Shown: piece after piece, positions 10,901 through 22,400 of the stretch | Position numbering within the stretch: position 1 is the stretch's first letter | Layout: each line of letters begins with the position of its first letter | From: Limnomonas spitsbergensis | Taxonomy: Eukaryota; Chlorophyta; Chlorophyceae; Chlamydomonadales | Reading direction: 5' to 3' | NCBI GenBank assembly: GCA_037349105.1 | Contig: JAYJMM010000009.1 | Span: 4,647,001 to 4,711,000, forward strand | Length of the DNA stretch: 64,000 nucleotides | The notes under the pieces: generated by a model | Told to the model about the DNA's origin: nothing | Seen by the model: the letters and a program-made list of their open reading frames with translations, nothing else | The model's database searches: none | Made by a program: the position numbers and the translations under genes

Positions 10901-13900
10901 CCACCTAGGACGCAGCAGAAGACGGTAGCAGGCTCAATCCATGCCATACCATGCCATGCAGCTCAATCCATGCCATACCATGCCATGCAGCTCAATCCAT
11001 GCCATACTATGCCATGCAGCTCAATCCATGCCATACCATGCCATGCAGCTCAATCCATGCCATACCATGCCATGCAGCTCAATCCATGCCATACCATGCC
11101 ATGCAGCTCATCCTATGCCATACCATGCCATGCAGCTCAATCCATGCCATACCATGCCATGCAGCTCAATCCATGCCATACCATGCCATGCAGCTCATCC
11201 TATGCCATACCATGCCATGCAGCTCAATCCATGCCATACCATGCCATGCAGCTCAATACATGCCATACCATGCCATGCTACTCATCCTATGCCATACCAT
11301 GCCATGCAGCTCAATCCATGCCATACCATGCCATGCAGCTCAATCCATGCCATACCATGCCAATGCAGCTCAATCCATGCCATACCATGCCATGCAGCTC
11401 AATCCATGCCATACCATGCCATGCAGCTCAATCCATGCCATACCATGCCATGCAGCTCAATCCATGCCACACCATGTCATGCAGCTCAATCCATGCCATA
11501 CCATGCCATGCAGCTCAATCCATGCCATACCATGCCATGCAGCTCAATACATGCCATACCATGCCATGCAGCTCAATCCATGCCATACCATGCCATGCAG
11601 CTCAATCCATGCCATAACATACCATGCAGCTCAATCCATGCCATACCATGCCATGCAGTTCAATCCATGTCATACCATGCCATGCAGCTCAATCCATGCC
11701 ATACCATGCCATGCAGCTCAATCCATGTCATACAATGCCATGTAGCTCAATCCATGCCATACCATGCCATGCAGCTCAATCTATGCCATACCATGCCATG
11801 CAGCTCAATCCATGCCATTCAGCTCAATCCATGCCATACCATGCCATGCAGCTCAATCCATGCCATACCATGCCATGCAGCTCATCCTATGCCATACCAT
11901 GCCATGCAGTTCAATCCATGCCATGCAGCTGTAACCTCACCTTGGATGCAATCAGAGAAGGCAACAGGAGATGTGTGAGCAAGAAGTGTGACAAATGGTT
12001 TGTCTGATACGTGGTCTCCCAGCCGTCCGGTGACGCCTTTGGGTCTCTCTGACTTGGGACGATGGCAGCGTTCAGCTGTATGCAAAAGAGATGGCGGCGG
12101 CAGAGATCAGGTCAAGGTATTTGATCATGCACTGGAAGGTGCCTATCTCTTAGGGGGTCAGACGAGTCCCCCCAAACAAGGGTTTCCGGCTGGGATAGAG
12201 CCTTTCCACCCAAAAAGTCCGACAGGAAAAAGCTAACTTTCCTTCCGTAATAGAAAAGCTTTAGTCCTGGACGCCAGTACAACTTTTCGCGTCGAAAGAC
12301 CCCATCCCAAGGGTCAACTGTGGTTATCGGGGGACTCATCCAACCACGCAAGTGACAGGTCCCTTCGCACTGGTGCTCATATGGAGTGTGACAATGAAAA
12401 TCAGCTGTGGACAATTGATAAAAGAAGCAGAAAGTTGAGATGATGGCTCATGCGCTGCAGCACAGGTAATCCAACTGTGAGGAACACTGAGTACCAATCA
12501 GTGCTGCGCCAATCACGGTCATTACGGTAGCTGAATGATGTAGCTGAGTTTCAGTCACCGTAATTTCAAGGCGAATCCAGCTACTTTTACCAGCTGCTTT
12601 GACCACTAAAAGCCCGAATTTACCAACACAATTTCTGAATTACGAAGCAATGGCACTGACCTGAAAACCAATGCCACTCACAGTTCGAGCACCACAGAAA
12701 ATCATATTTACCAAGAGGACAACTGGTAAATGAAAACACGTAGTGCACACCTCCCTCACTTACCAACATAACATCTAGTGACGGACACCTCTCCCTGATG
12801 GTCTGGCCAGCCTCGCGGACAGAGGCAAAGCTGAGTAAGTCCATTTTCACCCAGTCCACTTGCTTGCGTGCCTCCACATCATCCTGAAGGGCAAGGGCAG
12901 TACAGTCTAGTCATGACTATCGAGAAGAGGAAGGACAGCAAAACATGACTAAGACGAGTAAGGGCAGCGAAGCATAACTGCTGCCCTTTCTTCTAAAGAA
13001 GGAAAGGGAAGCACAACAATGTCATGAAGGATCTATAAAACTCATAAACAATAAAAAATAATGTTAATTGAGCCGTGTTTCCTAAAACCACGTTGCAAAA
13101 GAGTGGAACTTTCATACGTTAGAAGATGCTATAAACATCTTTTGCGTACAAACCGCACTGCCATTGTAACATTTCTTTAAAAGGGCAGCACATTACTTGT
13201 TGCAGCATTGAGACCTCCACCGAGTTGTCATTTTCAACAGGACCCAAGAGCTGACAAGATAAAGCTGGCCAATGAACAGTGTACGGGACAGGGTGGCTGT
13301 ACTGAATATAGTTGGCACAACAGTGTGCGCGGGACAGGGTGGCAGTACTGAATATAGTTGACACAACAGTGTGCGCGGGACAGGGTGGCAGTACTGAATA
13401 TAGTTGACAGTACAGTGTACGGGACAGGGTGACAGTACTGAATGTAGTTGGCAGTACAGTGTACGGGACAGGGTCACAGTACTGAATGTAGTTGACAGTA
13501 CAGTGTACGGGACATGGTCACAGTACTGAATGTAGTTGACAGTACAGTGTGCAGGACAGGGTGACAGTACTGAATATAGTTGACAGTACAGTGTACGGGA
13601 CAGGGTGGCAGTACTGAATATAGCTGACAGTACAGTGTACAAGACAGGGTGGCAGTACTGAATGTAGTTGACAGTACAGTGTACGCGGGACAGGGTGACA
13701 GTACTGAATGTAGTTGGCAGTACAGTGTACGGGATAGGGTGACAGTACTGAATGTAGTTGACAGTACAGTGTACGGGATAGGGTGACAGTACTGAATATA
13801 GTTGACAGTACAGTGTACGGGACAGGTTGACAGTACTGAATATAGTTGACAGTACAGTGTACGGGACAGGGTGACAGTACTGAATATAGTTGACAGTACA

Positions 13901-15844
13901 GTGTACGGGACAGGGTGACAGTACTGAATATAGCTGACAGTACAGTGTGCAGGACAGGGTGACAGTACTGAATATAGCTGACAGTACAGTGTACGGGGCA
14001 GGGTGACAGTACTGAATATAGTTGACAGTACAGTGTACGGGACGGGGTGACAGTACGGAATATAGTTGACAGTACAGTGTATGGGACAGGGTGACAGTAC
14101 TGAATATAGTTGACAGTACAGTGTACGGGACAGGGTGACAGTACTGAATATAGTTGACAGTACAGTGTACGGGACAGGGTGACAGTACTGAATGTAGTTG
14201 ACAGTACAGTGTACGGGACAGGGTGACAGTACTGAATATAGTTGACAGTACAGTGTACGGGATAGGGAGACAGTACTGAATATAGCTGACAGTATAGTGT
14301 ACAGGGCAGGGAGACAGTACTGAATATAGTTGACAGTACAGTGTACGGGACAGGGTGACAGTACGGAATATAGTTGACAGTACAGTGTATGGGACATGGT
14401 GCTTAGACACATAGCAGGGCAGGGTTATGTTTGAAATATGCAGCGTACTATATTCATTGAATTTAAGGTGTGGGGGTTATGGGGTTGGTGTTTAGTTCCT
14501 GGGGTGTAGGGTTGGTGTTGAAGGGCTGGGGTAAAGGCGTTGGGGTTTAGGGGCTGGTGTGGAGGGGCTGGGGTTGGGCTTTTATGCACCTGTCCTTGTC
14601 GAGTGAGCTCAGCGACCAGCGTGTCCACAGCCTCTGTAGCCTTGGAGGCGTCACGCAGAGTCAGGATCACTCGGTGGCCCTGCAGGGAAAGAAAAAGAGG
14701 AATATACGCGAAGCCTCTTGCAACCAGGCATAGTCAGGTTTCGTCGGGTACAACTGCTTGTGCAGGCATGATATTTTCGTTCAAAACTCTTGATTTCTGA
14801 CTGAAAAATTAGTATATTCATGAATCCCTCAACCCAAAACAACGTTAATAATGAGGGAAGGCAAAGCAAAGCTACTGTATCAGTAATAAAGGCAACATCC
14901 CCGAGAATGATGGTTTTACTGCATTGATGCTCAAGCGCACTTCAGGCTCATTTCAGCTACGTCCCAGACGCCCAGCCAGAGGCTGTAGGGTCTTGGCACA
15001 TCCTGTCCTTTTGCTTGGGACATCCGTTTGGTCACATTGGGCCCAGGGGTGGCCGCCCGGCAGCCCTTGGCAGGCGGTGTGGCGTACATTAAACAATACA
15101 GGCTTTGTGATGTGTGCATGGGCTGCATAAGAAGGCCTGGGCATTCAACTGCCCTCCGGCATGAAAGACACTGGGCGGGGGGCATGTAGAAAGAGTTGCA
15201 CAGTTCTGTGCTTTCAGGCCTTGTTCATCCTAGGGGTCTTCAGCTTCCATTCAGCTTCTTCGCTTCCTGTGGCTAAAAAGCGCCTAGTGAAGCATGCTCT
15301 GCTGCTTGGGCCACTTGCGGCAGGCCGTTCACGGTCTGGTCTACATCTGGCCCAGCGTTGGCTGCCCCACAGCCTGCCTAACGTAGTCATAGCCGCAACA
15401 CAAGGAGCACTGTGTATGACTCGGCCCATACATTCTAGTAAACCAGCTGTCTGCCATCATACCGTCTTGCAGACACGAATTTATGCAGTGCCGAAATGAT
15501 CGACCCAGTCCTGCCATGACCCATGCATACGAAAACGAATTTCGGGTGGATGCGTAGATGCCATGACTTTGGCATGCAGTGATGCGGAACATGTCGAACA
15601 TATCCTGTCAACGCACTAGTCATGCAACCTTATTGGTGCCTTACTCGTCCTTCCAAGTGGATGCGACGACGCAGTTACGACCACATATTCAGCGGGTCAC
15701 GGTGCACGAACCCGTCCCCTTTATACACCCTGTTCCCCCTGTTCAACCTACTTGGCTCAAGAGTTGCCGAGCTGCCTCGAAGCCTAAGCCACCCTTGGTG
15801 CCACCCGTGATAAGGATGCGCCGGGAGAAGGAAAGCGTGCTCAT
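7940..15844 (-). CDS. Short-chain dehydrogenase/reductase (SDR), complete 8-exon gene
   Basis: Minus-strand exons, all GT-AG and phase-matched: 15844-15752, 14679-14590, 12883-12764, 12075-11941, 10384-10335, 9572-9321, 8327-8136, 7997-7940 (TAG). The product has 329 residues, usual for the retinol/protochlorophyllide-reductase-like SDRs that use NAD(P)H on carbonyl or alcohol substrates; the substrate is not predictable. The Rossmann motif is TGGTKGGLG at 13-21, one residue longer than TGxxxGxG. The acidic MDLLSFASVREA block is followed by LDVMLLNAAI (102-106, replacing NNAG), then GRIVVVSSE with the catalytic serine at 157/158, and YALSK with Tyr200 and Lys204. TPGFVPSSNL and the EGARRLADVA tail complete the fold. 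No signal peptide is evident. Introns 2 and 4 hold minisatellites (44-bp and 29-bp), and intron 6 holds partial copies of exon 7. Confidence 0.9.
8395..8443 (-). pseudogene. Partial copy of SDR exon 7 (acceptor and 5' end)
   Basis: On the minus strand 'cttatcag' precedes sequence similar to exon 7 (cttgagcaccctgcctgtcg.. against catgagcaccctgctgccgc..). It lies in intron 6, upstream of the real exon in gene order. A further vestige is near 8480-8530 ('catgagcacctcagcacc' on the minus strand). Confidence 0.6.
9672..9790 (+). repeat. Dispersed repeat family C copy in SDR intron 5
   Basis: It shows 'gggccgattggggccaaacc', 'ttgaccagcatatggcc' and 'cttgctgcgccag', in the same order as the 1985 copy. 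Confidence 0.6.
9945..10166 (+). repeat. Two dispersed repeat family B copies in SDR intron 5
   Basis: The first (9945-9999) has 'ctacgtggccgagcgttcag'. The second (10109-10166) has 'ggcgcccacacggccaagcc' and 'aaggcccagaggtgaaacat'. The second is preceded by 'ccttaagtttcctttcc', as near 7520. Confidence 0.55.
10265..10287. repeat. (TA)n microsatellite
   Basis: An uninterrupted TA run in SDR intron 5, about 50 bases from the donor of exon 5. Confidence 0.95.
10930..11935 (+). repeat. 29-bp minisatellite, about 34 copies, in SDR intron 4
   Basis: The unit starts CTCAATCCATGCCATACC and ends ATGCCATGCAG. The array ends about six bases from the donor of SDR exon 4 (minus strand). It is open in several frames, giving false ORFs of up to 345 codons. 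Confidence 0.95.
12497..12662. mobile_element. MITE-like element, family D (SDR intron 3)
   Basis: It begins 'cagtgctgcgccaatcacgg', has internal 'gtagctgaat' and 'atccagctact' in opposite orientations, and ends 'aatttctgaattacg..caatggcactg'. Relatives are at 35200-35570 and 40365-40505. The latter has clean 8-bp terminal inverted repeats CAGTGCTG/CAGCACTG. Confidence 0.55.
13268..14400 (+). repeat. 44-bp minisatellite, about 26 copies, in SDR intron 2
   Basis: The unit starts GACAGTACAGTGTACGGGAC and ends GACAGTACTGAATATAGTT. It contains near-palindromic GTACAGTGTAC. It yields spurious minus-strand ORFs of 312 and 405 codons (CQLYSVLSPCP repeats). Confidence 0.95.
14920..15075 (-). repeat. 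Dispersed repeat family C copy in SDR intron 1
   Basis: The segment carries 'cattgggcccaggggtggcc' and 'gcccggcagcccttggcagg', with 'tttcagctacg' to the left. A second copy lies at about 15260-15375 ('gctgcttgggccacttgcgg', 'tggcccagcgttgg'). Confidence 0.45.
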
Positions 15845-17000
15845 GTTCGAATCGCAATGATTGATGCAGGCAGCGATAACGCTATTACGATCTTGCCTCT
15901 CCTTCTTGCGAGGATTTATGATGCGAGGTCAGCTGTTCTCGAAGTTAGGGTGAGATTTCTGCTTGGTAAAATTATGACCCCGATCAGTTGACAGCCCGCT
16001 AATAACCCCGATGACGGGTACCAGAAAATAGAGCTGCTAGCGCAACGTGGGCCTGCCCCATACATTTAATGATTTGTTTTTGTGTTCTTCCTGCAGGTGT
16101 TCCTGCATGATTTGTTCATGCAGGTAGTTGTGTCTTTGATAGCATCCTGGTCCATGGATGCACCTGCGAAACACAATCGTTGTTAGAGTCGTGGCGACAA
16201 GGCACATGCGGACAAAGAGGCACGTTAACAGCATGCCAGGCAGCCATGTCTATTGTCTACTTGGGTCATGCAGCCAAGCCTACTCAGGGCATGCAGCCGA
16301 CACCACTCAGGTCATCCGTCCAGCCATATCTGCACAATCCATGCAACCAGAGCTACTCAAGTCATGCATCAATGCACAGCCTATTCTAAATGAAGCCATG
16401 CATGCAATGCGTCCTAGACATGCCAGACCGTTCAACAGCATGAACACAAAACACCATGCTAATCTGCAGCATTAGGCCGATATTCGGCCAAGATTATCCA
16501 AGACATGCAGCTAATTCTACTCAGGCCATACAGCCTGACTAAACCAAGCTTGCCCCGGTACAACTGAAAGGAAACTCAAACACTGTTCGGAGGTCCTGCC
16601 CATCCCCGCTCCCTAAGTTGATCCAGCACGTTTGAGCATTGAAAGCATGCATGCAATGCATCCTCCACATCATGCTCGCCGTCGCCCCTAGCCCAACATC
16701 GCTGGCAACACCGCTTGTCACGTTATTGACCGTTGCGCCGTCCTCGAGTGTCAGCCGTGCTAACGGCGCCAAGCCGCTGCCTTAGTTGGTTATGTATTAA
16801 GATAAGAGTTGTTCATTATTTGTCGTATCAGAGACACTCGGCATGGTCAAGTCGTCAAGACATACACTTTCGAATGCATGCCCCTGGAATTTCCGAATCT
16901 CATGACATGCGAATATTTCCCCGTCTCCTAGTGGCGGATACAACGCAATAGATTTGATACAATGTTTGCGATACATGCTCACGGAGTCCGAACCTTGTAG
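15845..17000. other. Intergenic region 5' of the SDR gene, no gene recognised
   Basis: Between the SDR start codon and the inverted repeat I found no exon with domain similarity. From about 16230 to 16640 'catgcagcc'-like words recur loosely. The SDR promoter should lie here, but no motif could be assigned. Confidence 0.4.
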
Positions 17001-17004
17001 CGAG

Positions 17005-17600
17005 CGCCCTCGCATTGATCACATACGCAATTGTGTATCTTGTGATAGAGGCTCAGCATTATCGGAGTATTTTCGTTTCGAGGGGTTTTTGGAACTTGGT
17101 GCAGTGGGGCATACCGCTCAGCGTAGTCAACACCTTTTCTTCGGCATGCTAGCCGCAAGCATCGAGACCGACGACTGGAGGACTCCGCTTGGTGCCTGCG
17201 TCAGACGTATGACTTCAGCTATCCACCGTTCATCGCGCTTGTGGTCATCCATGCCAACCACATCATAGCCAATGTAGCCAAGGCAACCAAAGACCATATC
17301 GTGTTACATTGGCCATGATGTGGTTGGCCTGGATGACCACCAGCGCGGTGAATAGTGGATAGCTGAAGGCATACATCTCACATAGGCACCAGGCGGAGTC
17401 CTCCGGTCGCCGGTCTCGATGCGTGCAACTAGCATGCCCAAGAACGAGGTATTGGCTCTGATGAGAGGAATGCCCAACCACACCATGTTTCAAAAACCCC
17501 TCAACAAGAAAGTGATCCGAGAATGCTGAGCCTCTGTTACAAGAAACACAATTGCATACATATGCGATCAGTGCGAGGGCGATCGCTGTAATGCCATATC
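17005..17600. repeat. Large imperfect inverted repeat carrying tail-to-tail copies of a membrane-protein fragment
   Basis: The arm at about 17005-17275 is the diverged reverse complement of about 17290-17600, with the centre near 17283. Matching landmarks are 'caattgtgtatcttgtgata' in the left arm and 'caattgtgtttcttgtaaca' read from the right arm. Both arms, read inward, encode similar hydrophobic peptides (left ALALITYAIVYLVIEAQH; right ALALIAYVCNC then a frame slip). Both later share an ALVVI.ANHI.ANV segment in another frame. Each arm has frame breaks, so neither is intact. The protein family is not recognised. Confidence 0.65.
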
Positions 17601-17626
17601 CATACTTAAGTTGCGAAGGAGCGCTA

Positions 17627-18665
17627 AGACCCGCTACACCCAAGGTAGCACAATACAGCAAAAGCTGTTTCGTATCCGGAGCAGATCGCTGCTCCGCTCC
17701 GGATACGGCAATACTGCTCCGATCCGGCTCACCATGCAGGATGTTTTTTGCAGCCCTTCCGGGCGACATGACAGGCCATGCAACACCTGCACACTTGCGG
17801 CTTAGATGCCTTTGGGGGCTGCTTCAGCAACCACGCGATAGTACGCCTACATAACATGTCCGATAGAGCTCAGGACATCGCTGTCGTCCCAGACAGATTC
17901 GTTGATAACCTCGGGAAAACGCCAAAACTCTCTGACCCGTACGAGTTGTCTTCCAGTACGCGATGGCGTTGCAAGCAATGCAAGCTCAAGTTGTTTGGCT
18001 CCGGTATGACTAAGACTTTAGCCCATTGCAACACAGGGACAGGGAAAGATGTCTGCGAACAATCAATTGCCTGTTTTAAGGAACAACGAACTCCGAAAAC
18101 AACGAAACACGTCTGCGACTACTATACGGTATCCGAGCCATCTTCCAATCGTCAGATCGATCAGCAATTCAGCACTTGACGAGCTAAGAAAACCCAGCCT
18201 TCCCCGGAGAACCCTGAGCCAAAGTCGCCTCATTCTGCATACCGACGGTACCAGGCGAGGTTGCAGCCAGATTTGAAGGGCAAAGGGGAAATTTGAGGGA
18301 ATATTAGTTATGCATGGCAAGCACAAACTGGGGTTGTTAGTTGTTATTGTTTGGACACATCAAGAGTTGGGGACTGCATCAATCATTGGCTGTTTTGCCA
18401 AAGCATTTTGCATGGTCCAAGTCCTAACGAATATGCATGCATGTTGCATGGATGCATGGTTACTTTGGGGCCAGTAGGGGGGGCATATGGGCATGCATGG
18501 GGGCTGCCTGCAGGCCTGCAACCATCTTCATGTCTTTGTGTGCTAGTATGTGAGCCAGAATGTGCATAAAACAAGTTTTTGATTGCAAAGTACTGATACT
18601 CCGAGCCCGCCGTATCGAAGCGGAGCGGAGCAGAAGCGTATCCGGATTGTGCTACCTTGGCTACA
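17627..18665 (+). mobile_element. Short hAT-like transposable element with terminal inverted repeats
   Basis: The left end near 17627 ('gctacacccaaggtagcaca', then 'ctgctccgctccggatacgg') recurs inverted near 18602-18660 ('gccgtatcgaagcggagcgg', 'gattgtgctaccttggct'). Between them is one ORF with a BED-type finger (17856-18179). There is no room for a transposase catalytic domain, so it would be non-autonomous or 5'-only. The target-site duplication could not be defined. Confidence 0.5.
17856..18179 (+). CDS. BED-type zinc-finger ORF of the hAT-like element
   Basis: An ATG start gives 107 residues. The finger is WRCKQCKLKLFGSGMTKTL followed by AH and a downstream Cys, a Cx2C...H...C pattern. 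This resembles the N-terminal BED finger of hAT transposases, which binds DNA at transposon ends or regulatory sites. The dimerisation and catalytic regions of a transposase are absent. The frame extends 5' to 17778 without a better start. It could be a truncated transposase or a domesticated fragment. Confidence 0.45.
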   Translation: MSDRAQDIAVVPDRFVDNLGKTPKLSDPYELSSSTRWRCKQCKLKLFGSGMTKTLAHCNTGTGKDVCEQSIACFKEQRTPKTTKHVCDYYTVSEPSSNRQIDQQFST

Positions 18666-18669
18666 CCGT

Positions 18670-19435
18670 AAAAGAGATGTCATTTTATTTGGAAAAAGAT
18701 TGGCCGCGTCATCAGGTGAGCACTACAACTATGGAATGGCGGCCCTAGCAAACCATTATATTGAGCAGTCCATGGGATAAGATGGGCGTGGTGCTAGTAA
18801 CTAACTCAAGCTTATGAGACCCAGGTGCACATGGAACATGATGAACACAGTCAAGGCCATGCATCCATGCTTAATAACTCATGGGGCCTAGACGACGTGT
18901 ACTTCGCTTTTGAGCCTTTCTCAGAACAAGGAAGCTCTCAGTTCTAGATCGATCGAGTATTCTATGACGCTTGCTCTGTCACCGATGCCCCTCCGATTAA
19001 AGCACGGAAAGAGGTCACACATGGTGCCACAGAATAGGAAATTATTAGCCGACTCACCTGCATGCAAAACTGGCAACTGTAGCACCTGCAGCATCATTTA
19101 TTGTCCTCCACATGTTGCAATAATTCACTACCGGTATGCAAGACGCATTATTCCTTTCGCAAGCCACGCCGGCGTCAGTCATGGACGGAGATTCCGGAAC
19201 CACGTAGGCAACTATCAAACGGTGGATGAACCACGTACGCAACTGTCAAACTGTGCACCCTAGAAATGCGTTGGCACTTATGGCGAACAACGAATAACGC
19301 ACGCGAGATCAGCAGGTGGCACAATTGGTCACACCCGCATAGCAGTCGCTCCACACTTTCTGATTTTTGAGACTCTGCCTCCTGTGCGGCTCGATCAAGA
19401 GAACATAGGACGAGACATACCTCGCAATCGCCCGC
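18670..19435. other. Region 5' of the NOP9-type gene, no gene recognised
   Basis: No exon is supported. The promoter of the 19436 gene should lie here; no TATA box or known motif stands out. Confidence 0.4.
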
Positions 19436-22400
19436 ATGGGGAAAAAACAAGATGCGGCCACACTTTCGTCGGGCGGCGACGTAGCGGTGTCCCCCAACGA
19501 CGACAAGAAGAAAATGAGGAAAACCAAAACGAAGGAGCCAGGCGATACGATGGCGATTGCGGATTCTGCACCTGTGACGGTCATAGTGGCGGACGTCGAA
19601 AAGCTGAAGCGCAGGGTGAGAGTTATGCTTCGGACAGAGGGGGTAAATGCTTTACCAGTCCTCGTGAGGCTTATGTATGGTGCCAGCCATCGGCTTATTT
19701 TCTCCATCAAAGGTAGGCTCAAATCTGATAAAGATGGAAGTGCGCCATGCGCGGGTGGCGTGTCATTGCATGGGGAATGCATCAGGGCATGCGTCAACGA
19801 AGCCGCCGTGCATGGGGCGACATGGCGCGCGTGTAGGCCTCCAGTTGATGTGATCATTTGCGGTGCTCAAGGAGAGCTGGTAGGGGTGAGCAGGGAAATT
19901 GAGCAGGGATGAGTCCACTAGGAAGGGTAAGCAGGGGAGGGTGAGCTAGGAAGAGTGCACTGGGAAGGTTAGGCAGATAAGGGTGAGCAGGTAAAAAGTG
20001 GACAGGGAAGGATGATCAGGGAAGAGTGAGCGGTTAAAAGTGAGCTAGGAAGAGTGAGCTAGGAAGAGTGAGCTATGACGAGTGAGTGCGGAAGAGTGAG
20101 TGATGAAGAGTGAGCTAGGAAGAGTGGGTGTGGAAGAGTGAGTGAGGAAGACAGGGCGGACAAGGCGAGTGAAGAATGAAGATGAGAAGGGAAGCGAGGA
20201 GGTGGTTGGAATTGGGGAAGGAGAGCGGGGAGAGATTTCCTCGGAATTGAAAATGAGAATGGACGGTGGGGAAAAGGTTCCCAGGAATGGGAAACAAGGA
20301 AAGGGGCACACAATATTGGTATGTAGGTATATGTAAGTATCTTGTCAGTTAATAAGCCGGCCCCTTTTCCCCTGGGACAGGAGAGCAATGAAGTGGTGTC
20401 TGTATGATTGAATGGATGTTGTCAAGGGTTTGAGCAGCAGTTATTTCAGTGGTTGAGAGGCAGTTGCCTCAGGGGGGTGAGGAGTGGGCATTTGTGACTC
20501 CTGAAGGATGGGCATGCTGAATCAAGTGTGACTAACCCAGCAAGTATAGTAGGGTTTAGGGTTTGGCCAAACATGGGTTTTGACCCATGGGTTTTGACCC
20601 ATGGTGGCCAATATTGGCCAAGCCTTCATTGGCCCACGGCCATAGGAACAGCGATTGCGTCATGACAGGGATTGCAACATGCATGACAGCCCCCCCGCCT
20701 GCCCCACCACCCTACTTTCACAGACCTGACCCAGGATCCAACAAGATGCCACTTTCAATGGCCCCACCCAGGTGCCTAAATAGCATATGTGGGGAGGGGA
20801 GGCAGGCATGCAAAAATACACCTGCCCGCCCACTCCACATATCCTGCAATATGCCCCACTTTCACAGACCTGACTCGGCCTAACACACATCAGTGGGGTG
20901 GGTAGGCATGCACGAGAAAAAGACGCCTGCCCGCCCACTCCACCTACCCTGAACGATGCCACTTTCACAGGCCCCATCCACGGGCCTAACCCACATCAGT
21001 GGGGTGGGTAGGCAGACACCTGTTTCCCGCCCAATCCACGTGTCCTGCAATATGCCTCACTTTCACAGACCTGACTCACAGGCCCAACCCGCCCCGCCTC
21101 GGACTGGTAAACATTCACCTCAGGATTGGTCCAATAATCAGGAAGTCAGTCAAGGATCAGGGGGGAACTAATTCCTGGCGATTCATACAAAGCCGGTCAA
21201 GAATCAAGGGACACTAAATCCTAACAAGCATCAGGAAATCAGTCAAGAATCAGGAGGGCACTCATTCCTGACAATTAGCATGAACCCATATGCGGCCCGT
21301 TTCACCCACCTGCCCCCTTTGCCGCCGTTCCCTCCCATTTCCTGAGTGCAGCGGAAAGAAGACATTTTCCCTGTGGCAGCGGGCGGCGGAGATGCCCGAG
21401 GCGGCGGCGGCGGCGGTAGCGGCGGCGGTGGCAGAGGCGGGTTTGGCTTTGAGGACGAAGGCGGGCGGGATGCGGCGGGAGGGCGATCGTCAGATGTGCC
21501 TCCAGAGACGCTTCAGTACCTGCAGGAGGTGTGTGGCTGAGTTTATGTGGGCAGTCTTTTTCTGTGTCTCAGCTACATGTCAGATGCACTCCGCTCTCTG
21601 GCCGGAGGGGCAGTTTGTTGCCAGCCATGCAGCTTTGGCAGCCAGTCGTAGTCCGGTCCAGGTTTGGTACCAATCGGGCCTCTGACAGCCGCGGGGCGGC
21701 CTGCTGATAGTGGCATCTTAGCGGGAAAAAGAAGCACCGTGTGGGGGGGTAGCGTATCAGGAGGTGGGTGGCTGAGTGTGTGTGGGGGGTACTGTATCAG
21801 GAGGTGGGTGGCTGAGTGTGTGTGGGAGGGGGGTAGGGGGGTTAAGCATTATGAGATTATTACCAAGCCCCCCTGCAGGAGGTGTATGTCTGAGTGTATG
21901 CGGCTGAGCATATGTAGAGATTGCTTTCCCCTCCAATTGTCTACCCCAATTGCTTTCCCCTCCAGCCTTTTTTGTGGCTCATAAGTTATAACCCTTCACC
22001 CTCACTGCTTTACCCTCCAACCGCCTACCCTGCTTGCTGTTTTCAACAGGTTGTGGCACACTTCAAGACCTTAACAGATGGGGAGGAGAAGGAGCTGTTG
22101 GTGGGGAATGTGTTGGAGGAGCTCAAGGGCAAGGAGGCACAGGTGTGTGTGTGTGTGTGTGTGTGGAGAGGGTTTGGAGTGTGTGTGAAGGGGGGAGGGT
22201 AACGGACGAGGATGATGAGAGAAGGATCAGTTGATCCGTGATGTCCACAGCCACTCTTCCGCCTCTGGTCCAGTCTCCATTACACATGCACCTGCCCAGC
22301 CTGCACAAGGTAAAAACCGCAGCCCTGGCCAGGTGTGTGCTGTGGAGTGTGAGGTTGGGTGGGGGGCGGTAAATGGGAGGGCAAGAGAAGGGTCGGCAAC

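Noticed and set aside
10941..11978. 345-codon plus-strand ORF of HAAQSMPYHAMQLNPC repeats
   Set aside because: It lies wholly in a 29-bp minisatellite within SDR intron 4. Other frames of the same array are open too.
13193..14410. 405-codon minus-strand ORF of YCQLYSVLSPCPVH repeats
   Set aside because: A product of the 44-bp minisatellite in SDR intron 2, with two frames open at once.
17263..17769. 168-codon minus-strand ORF with TM-like parts
   Set aside because: Comparison with the inverted arm shows that the shared peptide changes frame. The ORF crosses the element boundary, so it is not a coherent gene.
19616..19912. Extension of the 19436 ORF to 158 codons
   Set aside because: An AGG|GTGAGA donor at 19615 joins in phase to exon 2 with a basic KLKRR-RKED junction. 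The downstream part has no family similarity.
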